Under the pieces are notes generated by a model. That model saw only the letters and a program-made list of their open reading frames with translations. It had not been told where the DNA came from and ran no database searches. A DNA stretch of 35,207 nt, taken from NCBI GenBank assembly GCA_003427395.1, contig BFEA01000373.1, positions 495,588 through 530,794 on the forward strand, written 5' to 3'. Source of the stretch: Chara braunii. Lineage: Eukaryota; Streptophyta; Charophyceae; Charales; Characeae. Positions 9,491 through 20,450 of the stretch are shown here, one piece after another. The translations under genes and the position numbers were made by a program. The number at the start of each line of letters is the position of its first letter. Position 1 is the first letter of the stretch.

Positions 9491-9540
9491 CTTTTCCCCG
9501 TCCCTCTCTTTCCTCTTTCTCTCTCTGTCTCTCAAAGTCT

Positions 9541-10179
9541 CCCCCCCAACTCCCTTTCTCCACCCCCCCTCATTATTTCACCCTCTCTCAAAGATACACA
9601 TTACCACACAGACACACACACACACACATTAAAAAGGTTTAATGATTTAAAAAAAAAAAAAAGGAAAACACAAAATAGTGAGCGGACAAGCATTTTTTTT
9701 GACATCGTCATCGTTGACGATTTTTTTTCTTTTCTTTTTGGATTAGCCAAATGCATTGAAAATTTATAGGGATGTACTTTATATTTTTTTTTTAGGCCCA
9801 TAATAATGTTTGGCAGGGGGCGAACTTTGGGAAGTTCGTTCGGGGTTCCAAATTTGAATAGACTCGATAACGTTTTGGTGGGTAACATTTCACTACGCTA
9901 TTTTCTACTCTTAACATTTTCCACCTCACACTAAGTCACTACATACCCTGTGCTATCCACCCACATATCTAGGATGCAAGACTTTGTATTGATCCATCGG
10001 AGGGGAACTGCTAGAGGGAACCCAACTTTATCTATTCACTCTACTCTGTGTGGGAGAAGTACACATACCTCCTAACTCCTAGTGAGGAGTTGCGTGAACC
10101 TAACATCATGCGAAAACTAGTTAGGGAGGGCGAACCAACTGTCTCAGCTGGTGAACCCAACGCGTGCCGCATGGGGTCG
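9541..10179. other. Spacer with simple repeats, no gene
   Basis: Holds a (CA)n tract near 9610-9628, an A-run at about 9649-9662, and T-runs near 9690, 9720 and 9785. No coding frame is convincing. The T-run near 9785 could be the reverse-complemented tail of the minus-strand SINE-like element whose head is at 10180-10255, but that would imply an element of about 470 bp. Confidence 0.45.
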
Positions 10180-10255
10180 TAAGGAACCGGGGAACCGAAC
10201 CCACGACCTCCTGAATGCCACTTGTGTGCTCTACCAACTACGTTAGGCCGCTGAC
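10180..10255 (-). mobile_element. tRNA-derived SINE head (pol III A and B boxes)
   Basis: On the minus strand, GGCCTAACGTAGTTGGTAGAG gives a good A box. About 30 nt further, GTGGGTTCGGTTCC gives a B box (plus coordinates about 10190-10201). Spacing and order match a tRNA gene, but the acceptor and T stems do not pair well, which favours a tRNA-derived SINE over a working tRNA. The body and tail beyond the head (lower coordinates) are not clearly delimited. Confidence 0.6.
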
Positions 10256-10257
10256 CC

Positions 10258-10515
10258 TGCTAAGTGCCAATTTTAACATGCTAAGTGCAATGTTTTATGC
10301 TTGGCAAGGGCAAGTCCTGTCATGTCCAGCCCTGTGCCCTAAACGCTACTCCAATGAGCTAAGTGCAATTTTTTACACTTCGAGTATGTGTCAAGTGCAA
10401 GTCTTGTCCTCTGTGCTAAACACTACTCCAATAAGCCAAATGCGTTTTTTTACATGCTGCACGTTACTCCGCTGAACTAAGTGCAGTTTTTTAAGTGCTA
10501 AGTGCAATTTATATG
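10258..10515 (+). repeat. Tandem repeat, ~78-bp unit with gctaagtgcaatttttt core
   Basis: Units start at 10280, 10358 and 10435 (periods 78 and 77), with shortened units at 10476 and 10497 and a partial before 10280. The junction CTACTCCAAT(G/A)A followed by GC(T/C)AA(G/A)TGC is conserved. It begins immediately beside the SINE-like head at 10255. Confidence 0.75.
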
Positions 10516-12199
10516 TCACACACAGAACCTGCTGCACTTGCCACATAGCCGAGATCGCAAACTCCAACTTGTCCTACAGCCACACCCGACCCATATTGAA
10601 CATCCATAATATCTGGCAACCGCAAACAACCATAAGTGCAGTTTAAAAATCCTCATAACCCAGCTCAACCACAATTGAGCTCAATTTTAGCGTACAAACC
10701 CGTGTCCGCCTTAGCCCAGACCTTGAAGAAGAATTGCAACTGGACCATCCTAGACCCATACATATTTTTCACCACCTGCCCCCACCCAAGCCCTTAAGCA
10801 CAATCCCACTTGCACTCACCCCATAGCTGGTACTTTTTTCACTACCCTCGTCCGCCCGTACCTGCTCATACCCGTTATTGCTTTTCCAAGTTTTCAACAC
10901 CCTACACACCCATACTCAGCCTGACCATACCCACCTATACAAATTGGTTGCCCCGACAACCCCTTGATCGACCATTGGAACTCATCGTTCCGGCACAGAA
11001 GGTGGCACGTCACAGAACTGAGAACAAAACTGCCAATATTGCACAATATTCGCATGAACCTAGAGAGTTTATAGTTGCTATGCCTCCATACTGGGAAAAC
11101 ACACCCACAAAACCAGCCCTACATGTCTACAACACATGGTTAAAAAGGAAGGAGATATTAATTGTGTTCGTAGAGTCATTGGCCCAGACATTCCATCTGG
11201 CTATAAAGTTCAGAAATGGTCATTTTTCGAGAATTCTCCCAATGATAAGCCTCTCAAATTTGTGGATGAGACACGAGTGCAACTTAGGCCAGATTGGGAG
11301 GAGGTCACACAAATTTGAGTCTGGTCCAGATTCGACAAAACAGGAGAATAACTCTACAATCTAGCCAGAAACGCAAACACTTATCTAGTAGAGTTATTCC
11401 TCCAATGATGGAGGTTGAAAAATCAGGGAGAAATGTAGTGCCCGTGTCATACTACAAACCCATAATTAGGATTTCGGTATAAAAAGATGCATCTCAAAAG
11501 AAATTCACAGAAACAACAATGAAAAGATGGAATGACATATGGGTCCAGTGTCCTTACTCTCTGAGCCATAACAGAAGAGGGTGTGACGAGATTATTGAAG
11601 CAACTCAAAACAACAACTCACATATGGGTCCAGTGTCCTTACTCTCTGAGAATTTGACAATGGTGGAAAAAGCATTCAAGTTAGAAATCCTTCTCATCCG
11701 AAGTCTTCCAATGGTCATATTTTTGGATCGAAACTAGAATTTGGCTAACTATGTCTCAGGATGGGCGTACGTAGGTTAGGTTTCCCGATGCATTATCATG
11801 AACACAATAGGGCAGTCTAGGAATAATGCACTCTTCAAAGGAGGGATGCCAGTGAAATGACAAAGGCAGGCACAAATCCGAAAAGCACCTAAGATTCACT
11901 ATCCTGGTGGACAGTAAGCGAAAAGGTCCGATTTGGTCCGTTAAAACCAGAGGACTGGATAACAAAATAGTTACTTTAGATGAAAACAAAAAAACAATGT
12001 TGGGTCCCTGGTTGAGCAAAATTAAATAGGAATGAGTGATTTCAATTTGAGAGTTTGTCATCAAATGGCTAGACCCAGAGTTTTAATAAACTGTTTCCTT
12101 TCGGTGGTTTTGTGTGATAACGTGGTGATCTCGGTCTATAGAACTGACAGGACATGGGGATTCCGCAGCCCTAGGGTTTGGAGGTTCTTCAGACAGATC
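10516..12199. other. Unidentified region with a 184-codon open frame
   Basis: The longest frame is 10810-11364 on plus. Its middle reads smoothly (for example ENKTANIAQYSHEPREFIV and MPPYWENT). Near 11136 an overlapping plus frame also looks protein-like (RRVIGPDIPSGYKVQKW), suggesting a frameshifted relic. I recognise no domain in either. A 31-bp sequence at 11535-11565 is repeated exactly at 11620-11650. Nothing else supports a gene. Confidence 0.35.
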
Positions 12200-12449
12200 A
12201 CTAATGGGTTGACAGAGTCAGTTTGAAGGGACGTTGGACCCGGTTTCCAAGAAAGTCACTTCTTTGTAAGCAAAACTTAGTGATGCTCTCGACTCTCCTG
12301 GATTTTTTCGGGTAGACTGTGGGGACCTCGACCCCGACCAACTTTTAACTTTTGTCTATAAGGGACGCCGAACCCGGTTGCCAACATGTGTTGCTTCCCA
12401 CAAATAGATTGGAGCCTTGGTTTAATTTGCAAAAAAAAAAAAAAAAAAA
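12200..12449 (+). mobile_element. LINE 3' terminal fragment with poly(A)
   Basis: The signature aagggacgccgaacccggtt (12360-12385 with its ccaac end) lies exactly 45 nt before an A-run at 12431-12449. The LINE ending at 25696 has the same signature at 25613-25638, also 45 nt before its A-run. A second, older copy of the signature is at 12226-12250, so the tail may be internally duplicated. No reverse transcriptase sequence is attached, which fits a strongly 5'-truncated insertion. Confidence 0.6.
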
Positions 12450-13080
12450 GACTCGCAAGTGACATTTAAGAGGTCATGGTTCAATCCCCATTGGCCTCAT
12501 GTACCTTAGTGGTTATGCTTGGCGCCCGCCACCTTAAGATTGACCATTGGATCCCCAAATTGACATTAAACATAGTTTGTTGATGTTCGTTAGGGGAGGC
12601 ACATGAATTGGTTCTGTTGGCATGGTCCTGATGCTACTGGTTGTCCCCTGACCGGTATCGCCCATCTACAGGCCGGGAGCAGCCCCCTCATGTTCTCACA
12701 TAAACACAGTTTTGGCTGCTACGGGTTCCTCATATGACTATAGTTACAAATAGTGGTAAGTGGGTAGTGTGACACAATTTTTTTTCTTTTTTTTAGGTGA
12801 AATTGACAAAACAATGTAGCTTACTTTCAAAAACACAAAAAGAAAGCACTACAACTATACGACGTTTGGGCTTTGTCACACCACTCTTGAAATGTGAAAA
12901 ACAAAATGTGGCGGGTGCATCTGACCATGTTCTAGTAGGAAGTTCATTCTCATTTTGCATATTTCGAGAGTGGTGTGGCAAGATGACACACTCGCACCTG
13001 TCACGTGTCTACTTCTGTACCTAAACAAATTTATGAGGCCCCGAGTTGCACTACTCGTGCTTTTTCAAGTTCGATCCTTA
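12450..13080. other. Unidentified spacer
   Basis: Frames are at most 75 codons and occur in overlapping opposite-strand pairs. Isolated B-box-like words (GGTTCAATCCC near 12480, AAGTTCGATCC near 13068) lack A boxes at the right distance, so I do not call further SINEs. Confidence 0.4.
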
Positions 13081-15216
13081 TGACTACCCTTCTTTTTGGC
13101 TGATGGATAATGCATAGAATCAATGGCCGACGAGGTCCTCCCAGTTTTAAGACTCGTTGTTTTTCCTTCCATCTGAATCTTGGTCCTGCTCCACACTACT
13201 CTTCACGCCCCCCTTCTTCCCGCCTTCATCCTCTTACAGGAACTCCCTACCGACCCCACCCCCCCCGCCCGGAGTGTTCGAGCCATCATACGACATCGTG
13301 TAAGGAGGATTAATCCCCTCACGTTGTTATCTGATTGGTGTTGAAAGAACTCTTGATGATCGATATGGCTTTCCCTGGATGATTAACCCTTGTTCTCTCT
13401 TCACTCCCTCCTACCTCCGCCCCAGTCTCTCCCATCTTCTATTTCCCTCTTCGCAACTACAAAATCCACAAGCACATATGGAAAACTCTCTCTCAACCCA
13501 TCTGACCACTTGGGGGAAGTCGGGGTGAGATGATGTGTATGTACGAGGAGTCGAAAAATCCTGACGAGCTGATTGTAGTCTTATAAGATTATGCGTTGGG
13601 TGGCTGCGACGGATTGCGGGATTTGGGGAAGTCGGTGTAGAAGTGGAATTGGCGGGGTGACAATCGTTGTAGTGTGGAGGTTGTTATGTGGCGGCTTGGA
13701 TCACCAATCCCTTACAAGTGTTTGCATGGACCGAGGCCATGATCAGAGAGCAGAAGGCTTGCGTGCCTTGATCTTCAGTTCCTCCTCTTATTTTGGAAGC
13801 TAAGTCCATAGCGGATTGTCGGCTTTTCTCAGATCTACTTGTGTGCTTATAACTCCTCTTTCCTTAGTCCCCTTCTTCGATCAAGCTATGACTCCGTCCA
13901 CATCTTTCGACCTTACTTCTCTCCCTCTCCCTCTTTCTCTCATACTTTATTCACGAATATTTGAATGTTCTGATGACTCTCTCGCTCGTACCAACTTATG
14001 AAATCATGTCTCACTCGTCTCGTTGAATTCAATCGGATCTCGCGAGGACGAGTATTGTTGAATTTGAGAGACCGGCGAGCTTGGGTGATTATGCCTCGTC
14101 CCTCCCTTTGCCCCTTAGTATCTGATCGTTTATGCATGAGTGATCTCGTATCCCTACTTGTCTTTGATGATCGCAACTCTTTCGACGAACCCACGGGAGC
14201 ATCGAAACAAGTCAAGTGAAAGGCATTTTCATATGTGCATCGATTGAGATATGTTGCTTTGATGATGGGAGCGAATTAGGATTCGGATATGATTATTTCG
14301 ATGCATGTTTAACAGTATTTCCTCACTCGCTTGAATGAATAATACATATTTTTACATTTTTGGGAATGATCGAGCTTCCACTTTTGCCTATTTTTAATGG
14401 TCGGAGTTTCACCGAGTGAACTGAGGCGAGTGCAAAAATTAGTTGAGGGAGAACTTGAAGCATGCTTGTATATGGATAACTGTTTCAGTGTATCTAATCC
14501 TTGAACAAGGTTTGTGCTTATTTCCTTCGTCGAATGAATAATGGTCGTCTTCTTGATTTGATTGAATTGAATAGACTCACGCCTCGGATCGGCCTGTACT
14601 GTGGACGAAAGATAATAAGAACCAAGTGTTGTGTCTGTTTATTCATTTGATCGAATAACGGATTGAGTAGTTGTACGCAATCAATCTTGTTTATGCCATG
14701 TGGATCGAGTATACTGATCCGACTGGCTGCCGACTTCCCGTATCCCCGCCACGCCCATTCCTGTATAATGAGGAAAGGACACGTGTATGTGAGTGGGACG
14801 TACGAGAAGCTGTCGCAATGATCGGAGGACATTATTACTGTCCTCCTGAAATAAGGTGCTTGAGATTCGTAGGCGCTGGTTCTGTCACTGTTGAGACCTA
14901 CTTTCCCTCGTACTACTTATTATTGCCATTTAACGAATTGATTGTCATCCCATGGATGGCAGTGACACCTCATTGGCCCAATACTTTGTGTAGCGAATGT
15001 CGACACACCGATCGTTATTGAGAAAAGGGGTTCCACTACCGGGCACGTGACGAGGACAAACACAAAGAAAGGGCGACCAGGCTGAGGCAGTCCACGTCGG
15101 ATTCCGAGCTCTGTACTAGGGCCAGCACTGGACTTAATTCCGAAATGAGATCCCATGTGCGTACCCTTGACTTTCTGTCCGAAAAGACGTCGAGTACCCC
15201 GCACAGAAGTTCATAG
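13081..15216 (+). mobile_element. Unclassified dispersed repeat, copy 2
   Basis: Second copy of the 6591-8690 element, same orientation, about 6.5 kb away. It has the same ordered landmarks: the tgactacccttctttttgg start, CATCTGAATCTTGGTCCTGC, the 26-nt identical island at 13297-13322, a CT-rich tract with a decayed TATA box (ACAAAA) near 13460, the GAGGCCATGATCAGAGAG block and the coding block. Copy 2 retains about 500 bp (14100-14640) that is reduced in copy 1. By eye the two copies are roughly two-thirds to three-quarters identical in aligned blocks, so the insertions are old. A LINE 3' fragment begins about 250 bp beyond its right end. Confidence 0.8.
14695..15216 (+). pseudogene. ORF of the unclassified repeat, copy 2 (one in-frame stop)
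   Basis: 174 codons are open except for a single TGA at 15019-15021, where copy 1 suggests an ancestral CGG/CGA arginine codon. N-terminal half: RLPVSPPRPFLYNEERTRV, then CEWDVREAV, GGHYYCPPEIR, FVGAG, YFPSYYLLLPFNE and WMAVTPHWPNTLCSECRHT. C-terminal half: a charged KGFHYRARDEDKHKERATR followed by STSDSELC. The true start is not visible: a TTG at 14671 follows an in-frame TAG, and homology to copy 1 becomes weak upstream. Features are a tryptophan/tyrosine/proline-rich globular part, a possible metal-binding CSECRH cluster, and a basic tail. No membrane segment or signal peptide is evident. I cannot assign a family; gag-like or accessory transposon protein are guesses. Confidence 0.7.
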
Positions 15217-15459
15217 ATACTTTTTGGATTAAACGAACATTTGAAAGCAGTGCGCGCTATTGTTTTCCCACGTGGCGATGAACATTTCTCACTGAAACTG
15301 GAACCACACGGGGGATTTCAATCCATCTGTGTCGTCACACTCAAATTTCCAAAAATTCTTGACACACCCCATTTTGCTGTTTTTTTAAAGGCATGTTCCT
15401 CATTTTGAATCACTCCGACCAGAAGACAAGATTGGCCGTGAGGTTAGAACATCACACAC

Positions 15460-17234
15460 CTCCTCAATGGGAGCCATCACACATAAACTGCTCCTCTCCG
15501 ACACTCCTTTCTAGCAACAATGTATAGATCGAATGTCCATCTTCTAGCGACTCGGAGATGACAACGGTTTTCCCCAGTTCCTCTTCCAATACTCTACTAC
15601 CTTGGGGAGACAAATTTTGAGCAAAGAAACCCACACAACAAAGGTAGCTTGCCAAAAGCTTAACCTGACCGTAGAGACAGCCCCCCCAATTCAGGAGACA
15701 TACCTCACAACTCTCTCGTCTCAACTTCCCAGACTTCCCTCCCTGAGGGTGACCAGCCGCCTGTGGATGCTCACTCACTCTATTCTTCCATGCGTGGTCT
15801 GACTGTTCTAGAAAGGGATGAATTTACCCACCAAATGCCCCAGATATGGACAAAACGCAGATGAACGCTCACCCACCTTGTCTGGTCATGGGCAACACGG
15901 AACCCATCTGGCGATGGTGGAACAAACATCGGAAGAACTTCATGGGCAACGCTCTATCCTGGGATGAGGCATGCGCGTTTCATGGCAAACTACCAGCAAA
16001 CTGGTTCAAGGACAAGGGGAGGGGCTATGTCACACAGGCGATAATATCAAGAGTTTTGTTGACCATATGGACTTTAAAGGAACAACATAGTCTATGAAAG
16101 GAACAACATAGTCTTTGAGCAACAATGGACTACATATGAAACCATTATCAAAAAAATCAAGGCCGCTATCCGAACAATGATCATTGTCGATTGGGCACGA
16201 AGAGCATCCAAAGGCACCACCAACAGAGGTCGCTACTGGTTCCTAGTCACATGGGCAAGGGACAACCAACTGGCAACAGTCCTGTTGGAGGGTAAACTGA
16301 TTATCTCCCAATGGCTTACATCCTAGCTCTGTCTTTCGCTACACCTTCCTCACCTCCTGTCTCTTTTGACAACACTTCACCTCCAATCACCCCCAAACAC
16401 CTCACTTCCTTCCACACACACTCAACCCCCACATCCCACAATCCCTCCACCCATCCCCCCATCCGCTTCCCCCAACCAGGGCACTCGATTGTTTTCAGGA
16501 CACCGTAGGCTCCACGGGAGGAAGGTGGAAGAGTGTCACCAATACAACACCCTACAAGGTCCAATCGATCGTATTAGCTCGGTGCCAGGCCATTTATAGG
16601 CCTGTCCTTTGTAGCAGTTTACTTAGACATAAATAGCGACAGACAAGACATAGAGTAATGAGTACTTTAGCCTCAGGCCGACTTTAGGCCTATCTTTCTG
16701 CAATGCTTTGATTTAGACAATAGCCTAATGAGCACTTACAGCTCGAAGACCCCTCTCCCCTACTCAACCCATTCCAAGCTGATCTNTCCCCTCCTCATCC
16801 TTCTTAGTCTTTGTTGTCGCCCTACCCAGTCTCAACCTTCCCTCCCCNCTCCCCGTACTTCACCTCTCTCCCTTGCTACCCACAGGCCCCGCACTATCTC
16901 TTCCCTATGGCTCCTACAATGGAACTTAGTTACTTTAGTTTTCTTACTTTATCCCTTTGGTTCTAATCTTAATTGCTCCCTTTGGTTCTAACTCGGGTCC
17001 ATTCGGTCCCGTACAAAGCAAAGCTGGGTAAGGCTCCCAGTACCGGCCATATATTGGGGGGCTGGCCCCAATTTTTTTTATTTCCTCCCCCCCCCCCCCA
17101 AAAGCTGCATTATTCCCTCAATTTCACCCCACACTACCTACCTACCTACCACTACTGTTCACGAGAGAACATGCGGGGCCTGCTCCCGACCTTCCAAATG
17201 AGTAATGAATATCTTTTCTTGTAAAAAAAAAAAA
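15460..17234 (+). mobile_element. LINE 3' portion (ORF2 zf-RVT end, 3' UTR, poly(A))
   Basis: The translation contains LPRLPSLRVTSRLWMLTHSILP and a broken RKGM..P.CP stretch, matching the zf-RVT core. PIWRWWNKHRKNF, ALSWDEACAFHGKLP and GYVTQAIISRVLLTIW then lie on the frame from 15846. After a frameshift come NNIVFEQQWTTYETIIKKI and IVDWARR (about 16110-16200). This is the classic C-terminus of plant L1-type ORF2. The reverse transcriptase and endonuclease are absent, so the insertion is 5'-truncated. A 21-bp in-frame tandem duplication (16076-16093 and 16097-16114) repeats the RNNIV(Y/F)E codons. The probable 3' end is the A-run at 17223-17234. The 3' UTR contains a diverged ~88-bp duplication (about 16593 and 16683). 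Confidence 0.85.
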
Positions 17235-18879
17235 CAAGTGTGGCGATGCCCTATGTGGGACCCCTGCTCGGTACCGCAAATTCCTATTCGACCACCTTGA
17301 TGAGGCGCGTTACCGTAACACGTCACCAAGTGGCGGTGCGTTGAGCCGTGAGGGCAACATTCCAACGCCTTCGAAACTTTTTTTTTTTTTTTTTTTTTTC
17401 CATTCCGCGCTTTGAGTGGCGCCGCATTCAGGTGTTGGGCGCTCGCACTAGGGTTGACACAAAATTGTCGACTGCATGCGCTAAAACTGGGTGAAGGTGA
17501 GGCTATGCAGTGGTGTGTGGGGTGGAANACATGGGCGTTAGGAGTGACACACGACTTAGACCATGATTGATCACTGGCCATCACTTGTTCCTGATTGACG
17601 GTGATGTCGGCAATCCAGTTCGGTCGACTAAGGCAATGCGGACGTGGTGGGGTTGACTGGCTGGCGGNCTCTGGACGCAAGAGCAAACTTTTTGTGACCT
17701 GATCAAGGGATCTTCCCTTGGTCTCTAATAAGGAGATGCCACAGGGGCATCCTGCTTCNAGTGCTCGTGCTGGTTGTGGCCTATGGCGTCTACCGTTGTA
17801 TTCCTCCTACTGAGGAGGCATGGTGTTTGACGGAGATTGGTGATCGTCGACAGACCCGGGCAGTGTATTGTTGGCATGGTTNGGATCAGCCCCTCGTGCA
17901 TGAGGCGATGCGACTTCGAATGAATGTTGGAATTGGTGCTCGACCTCTTCATCGATTGTCTGCTGATTGCCCGACTCATCAACGCTTGACCTCCTCGTCA
18001 ATTGATCACCAATCNACTGCTTGCCACTGAAGCCACACCGATGGTGGGAACGGTGCTGAGCGATTGCTATGGTTTGCGCCCCGTTTTTTCCTGTTGCCAA
18101 TCTCTCTCACGACCATCCTTCGAGCGGCTGTCCCTTTTCAACTGCCTCTGTTTCCCTACTCGTTCTACTCCCCCTCTTCCTTTTGGCTTCAACTTTTGGC
18201 CTGTGGGAATTTTGTTGTGTCCTCACCACTCGCTCCTCGAGGCATGCCCCCCNTTCCAAATCAGCCCGCCTTTCCTATGGATTCTTGTCAATCATATTGC
18301 CCTATGCTCATTTCCGACGCCATGATTCATTTTCCTGAAACTTTACACATTTCATTCTTTCTTCCTCTTTTCCCGCCCCTCGTTTCCCCTTGCTCCTTCT
18401 CAATATGTGCTCTTCTCCCTGAATCTGGTTGCCTCCTTTCAAGTTGCGTGATCCCGTCGATAGCACTGCCCCTTGTTTACTCTTGCCTTTCTCGACTNAT
18501 TGTACTCAGTATGTTTCAACCCTTTTTGTCTTGCCTCCATATTATGTTTTTGCCACTGTTGTCGCTAGTCTGTATCTNATCAACGCAACGGATACGGGGA
18601 CTGACCTTCAAGTTTCCTTATCTTTGGACTTTGATTGTTTCTCTTGTTCACTTGCCTNTGTCGACGAATGGTTTAGTTAGGCCTATTAACCCGTTCTCTT
18701 GGAGAATTTGACTGTCCATTGTCTTCTACCTGATTGTATGGCCGACAAGCCTACTTAGCTCGCCGATGAATAACATATTCNCCAATAACAACTTCAAGTT
18801 GGTGACCGTCGTTTGCTCGCTTGGTGNTGTTGTCGACCTTCCCTTGCACGAGCTTGATAGTGTGAAGATTGACCTGACC
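17235..18879. other. Unassigned block, possibly 5' region of the following LINE
   Basis: Includes a T-run at about 17380-17399. A 215-codon plus frame (18064-18711) has a hydrophobic, Ser/Leu/Pro-rich translation of no recognisable family; a competing plus frame at 18429-18680 looks equally protein-like. Single-base Ns start to recur here and continue through the LINE to about 24924, which suggests the same high-copy element. No diagnostic motif fixes the LINE 5' end. Confidence 0.4.
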
Positions 18880-20450
18880 TCGCTATGGGGGAGCAATGCT
18901 CTCAGCATGACCGCCTGGGCGACATGCTGCCTCGATGCTTTCTTACGGGGNAGGAAGATGATCCTCAAGAAACCCAATATATATCAACACGTAAAGACCC
19001 GAAAGAGAAGGACACCGTCATTGTTGACATACAAAATGAAGTGGCTGACTAGACAATAGATTACCTTCATCACCATGGCNTTATGGTCGTTTTTCAAGGG
19101 CCTGGTGCCGATGTGACCTTTGCAGTGAAAGAGCAATGGCTACGAACGATCGAGGGTGGTTGGGATTTGGCCATTGCTCATGGACAAAAAGGTCGCATCA
19201 AACCTGAGGGTGCGGACATGATTAGCTACTTGGCCCCGACCCATGCACTTAGAGATTGAATGGTAAGGACACTCAAAGGCGAAGAGGGAGCTACAGTGAG
19301 CGGTGGACCTCGTAAAGTTTTCTATCGCTCATGGGCCACTCCAATGGAGTTCGCAAAAGGAAAGAACAAAGTGACAACCTATAAATTCTGGGTTAGGGTG
19401 CTTCATATTCCTTTTTTGGCTATGCCCTTTTTGCGAGCAGCCCTGGTAAAAGAATATGGTTAAGTGCTCAAGACATATCCCAGAATAGAACAAAGTCTTG
19501 CCTAGTCAATCATTGTTATGATCTGCACCCACGAGCCAGATTGACGATTGAAAAATTTCTTAAGTTTCTAACTTCTCAAGGATGGTGCAAACTGAAGGTC
19601 GTAACCCAAGACACCCCATGGTGTGCAGATTGTAGATGGTTTGGCCATAAGGAAGGTGACAGAACGTGCCCTAAACGGAAGTAGCTTGCAGTCGGATTGT
19701 CGACAAGTTATGCGGCAACACTGCAGTCGCTGGACCACGACAACATCACCCGAAAAACGACTAGTGGGACCGACGTATCCCGTAGGGCCTGCAGCCCCTG
19801 GGGGTGGCCGGTGGCACTGGTCAGTCCGTTGGGGGATCTCCTCCTCCTCAGGAACAACCGCCTGTAGAGGTTGGGATTGGGACAACATCTTCGGGGGTTC
19901 GGCCACGTGGAGGNCCCTCGCCTCTTTGCGAACAGTCAACTGTGGGTATCCCAAATCCCTTGGTGGGCACGAACAAATTACCGGTCCCTCAACCGAACAC
20001 AGCCCCGCCACCTGAAAGGCCGATCGCTACACAGGCTGGTTCGGTCCCACAGGCAGATTCGTCCACCACGAAAAAGTTNCCCCAACCNNGAGTGGAAATG
20101 CAACAAGCCCCTTTTGTTGTTGTTGCTCCACCATCCTGACCTCGATTGTGCCATGACGGACCTTAGGGCTTCGACCCAACCCAGCAAGAGCACCAACAGT
20201 CGGAGACAGACCAGCAGCCCGACGCCTCGAACGACGACCCTGAAGTGCTAATGCCCCAACAAAAGTTGCGAATGCCAAAGAAGAAGCGGGTCACTGGCGG
20301 ACCCAAGACTGTGACCCACCCCTACGGAAGGCAAAAAGAACCGTTGGAGGTAGGACAACGGCCAGGCCTGAGCTAGATAGTGATGGGAAATTGGGCAGAT
20401 ATTGTGGACGACGACCCGACCCTTGTATGAGTACTGGATCAAGGGGGGGG
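18880..20450 (+). pseudogene. LINE ORF1 (nucleic-acid-binding protein), broken
   Basis: Frame-hopping translation gives a globular part (VFFQGPGADVTFAVKEQWL; KVFYRSWATPMEFAKGKNKV; FWVRVLHIPFLAMPFLRAAL). It then gives a zinc knuckle at 19619-19669, CADCRWFGHKEGDRTC, spaced C-x2-C-x4-H-x6-C. After it comes a proline/glutamine-rich linker (SPPPQEQPPVEVGIGTTSSG) and a lysine-rich end containing MPKKKRV. This order matches plant LINE ORF1 proteins, which bind element RNA. The knuckle's last spacing is longer than the usual x4. At least four frameshifts or stops occur. Nucleic-acid binding is known for the family and inferred here. Confidence 0.7.

Noticed and set aside
9270-9563. Glu/Arg-repeat extension of the LINE RT frame
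   Set aside because: The repeats are translated (CT)n microsatellite, not part of the reverse transcriptase.
12450-13080. Additional tRNA or SINE from isolated B-box-like words
   Set aside because: No A box at the required distance and no tRNA-like fold.
6591-15216. The two repeat copies as the LTR pair of one retrotransposon
   Set aside because: They contain a protein-coding block, are far too diverged from each other relative to length, and the DNA between them has no gag-pol in order, only LINE, satellite and SINE-like pieces.
17159-17686. 175-codon minus frame
   Set aside because: Contains a lysine run from the T-tract and spans a probable LINE end; no domain seen.
18064-18711. 215-codon hydrophobic plus frame as a membrane protein
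   Set aside because: Composition follows a pyrimidine-rich strand (Ser/Leu/Pro/Phe), overlapping frames are equally open, and no start context or family is evident.
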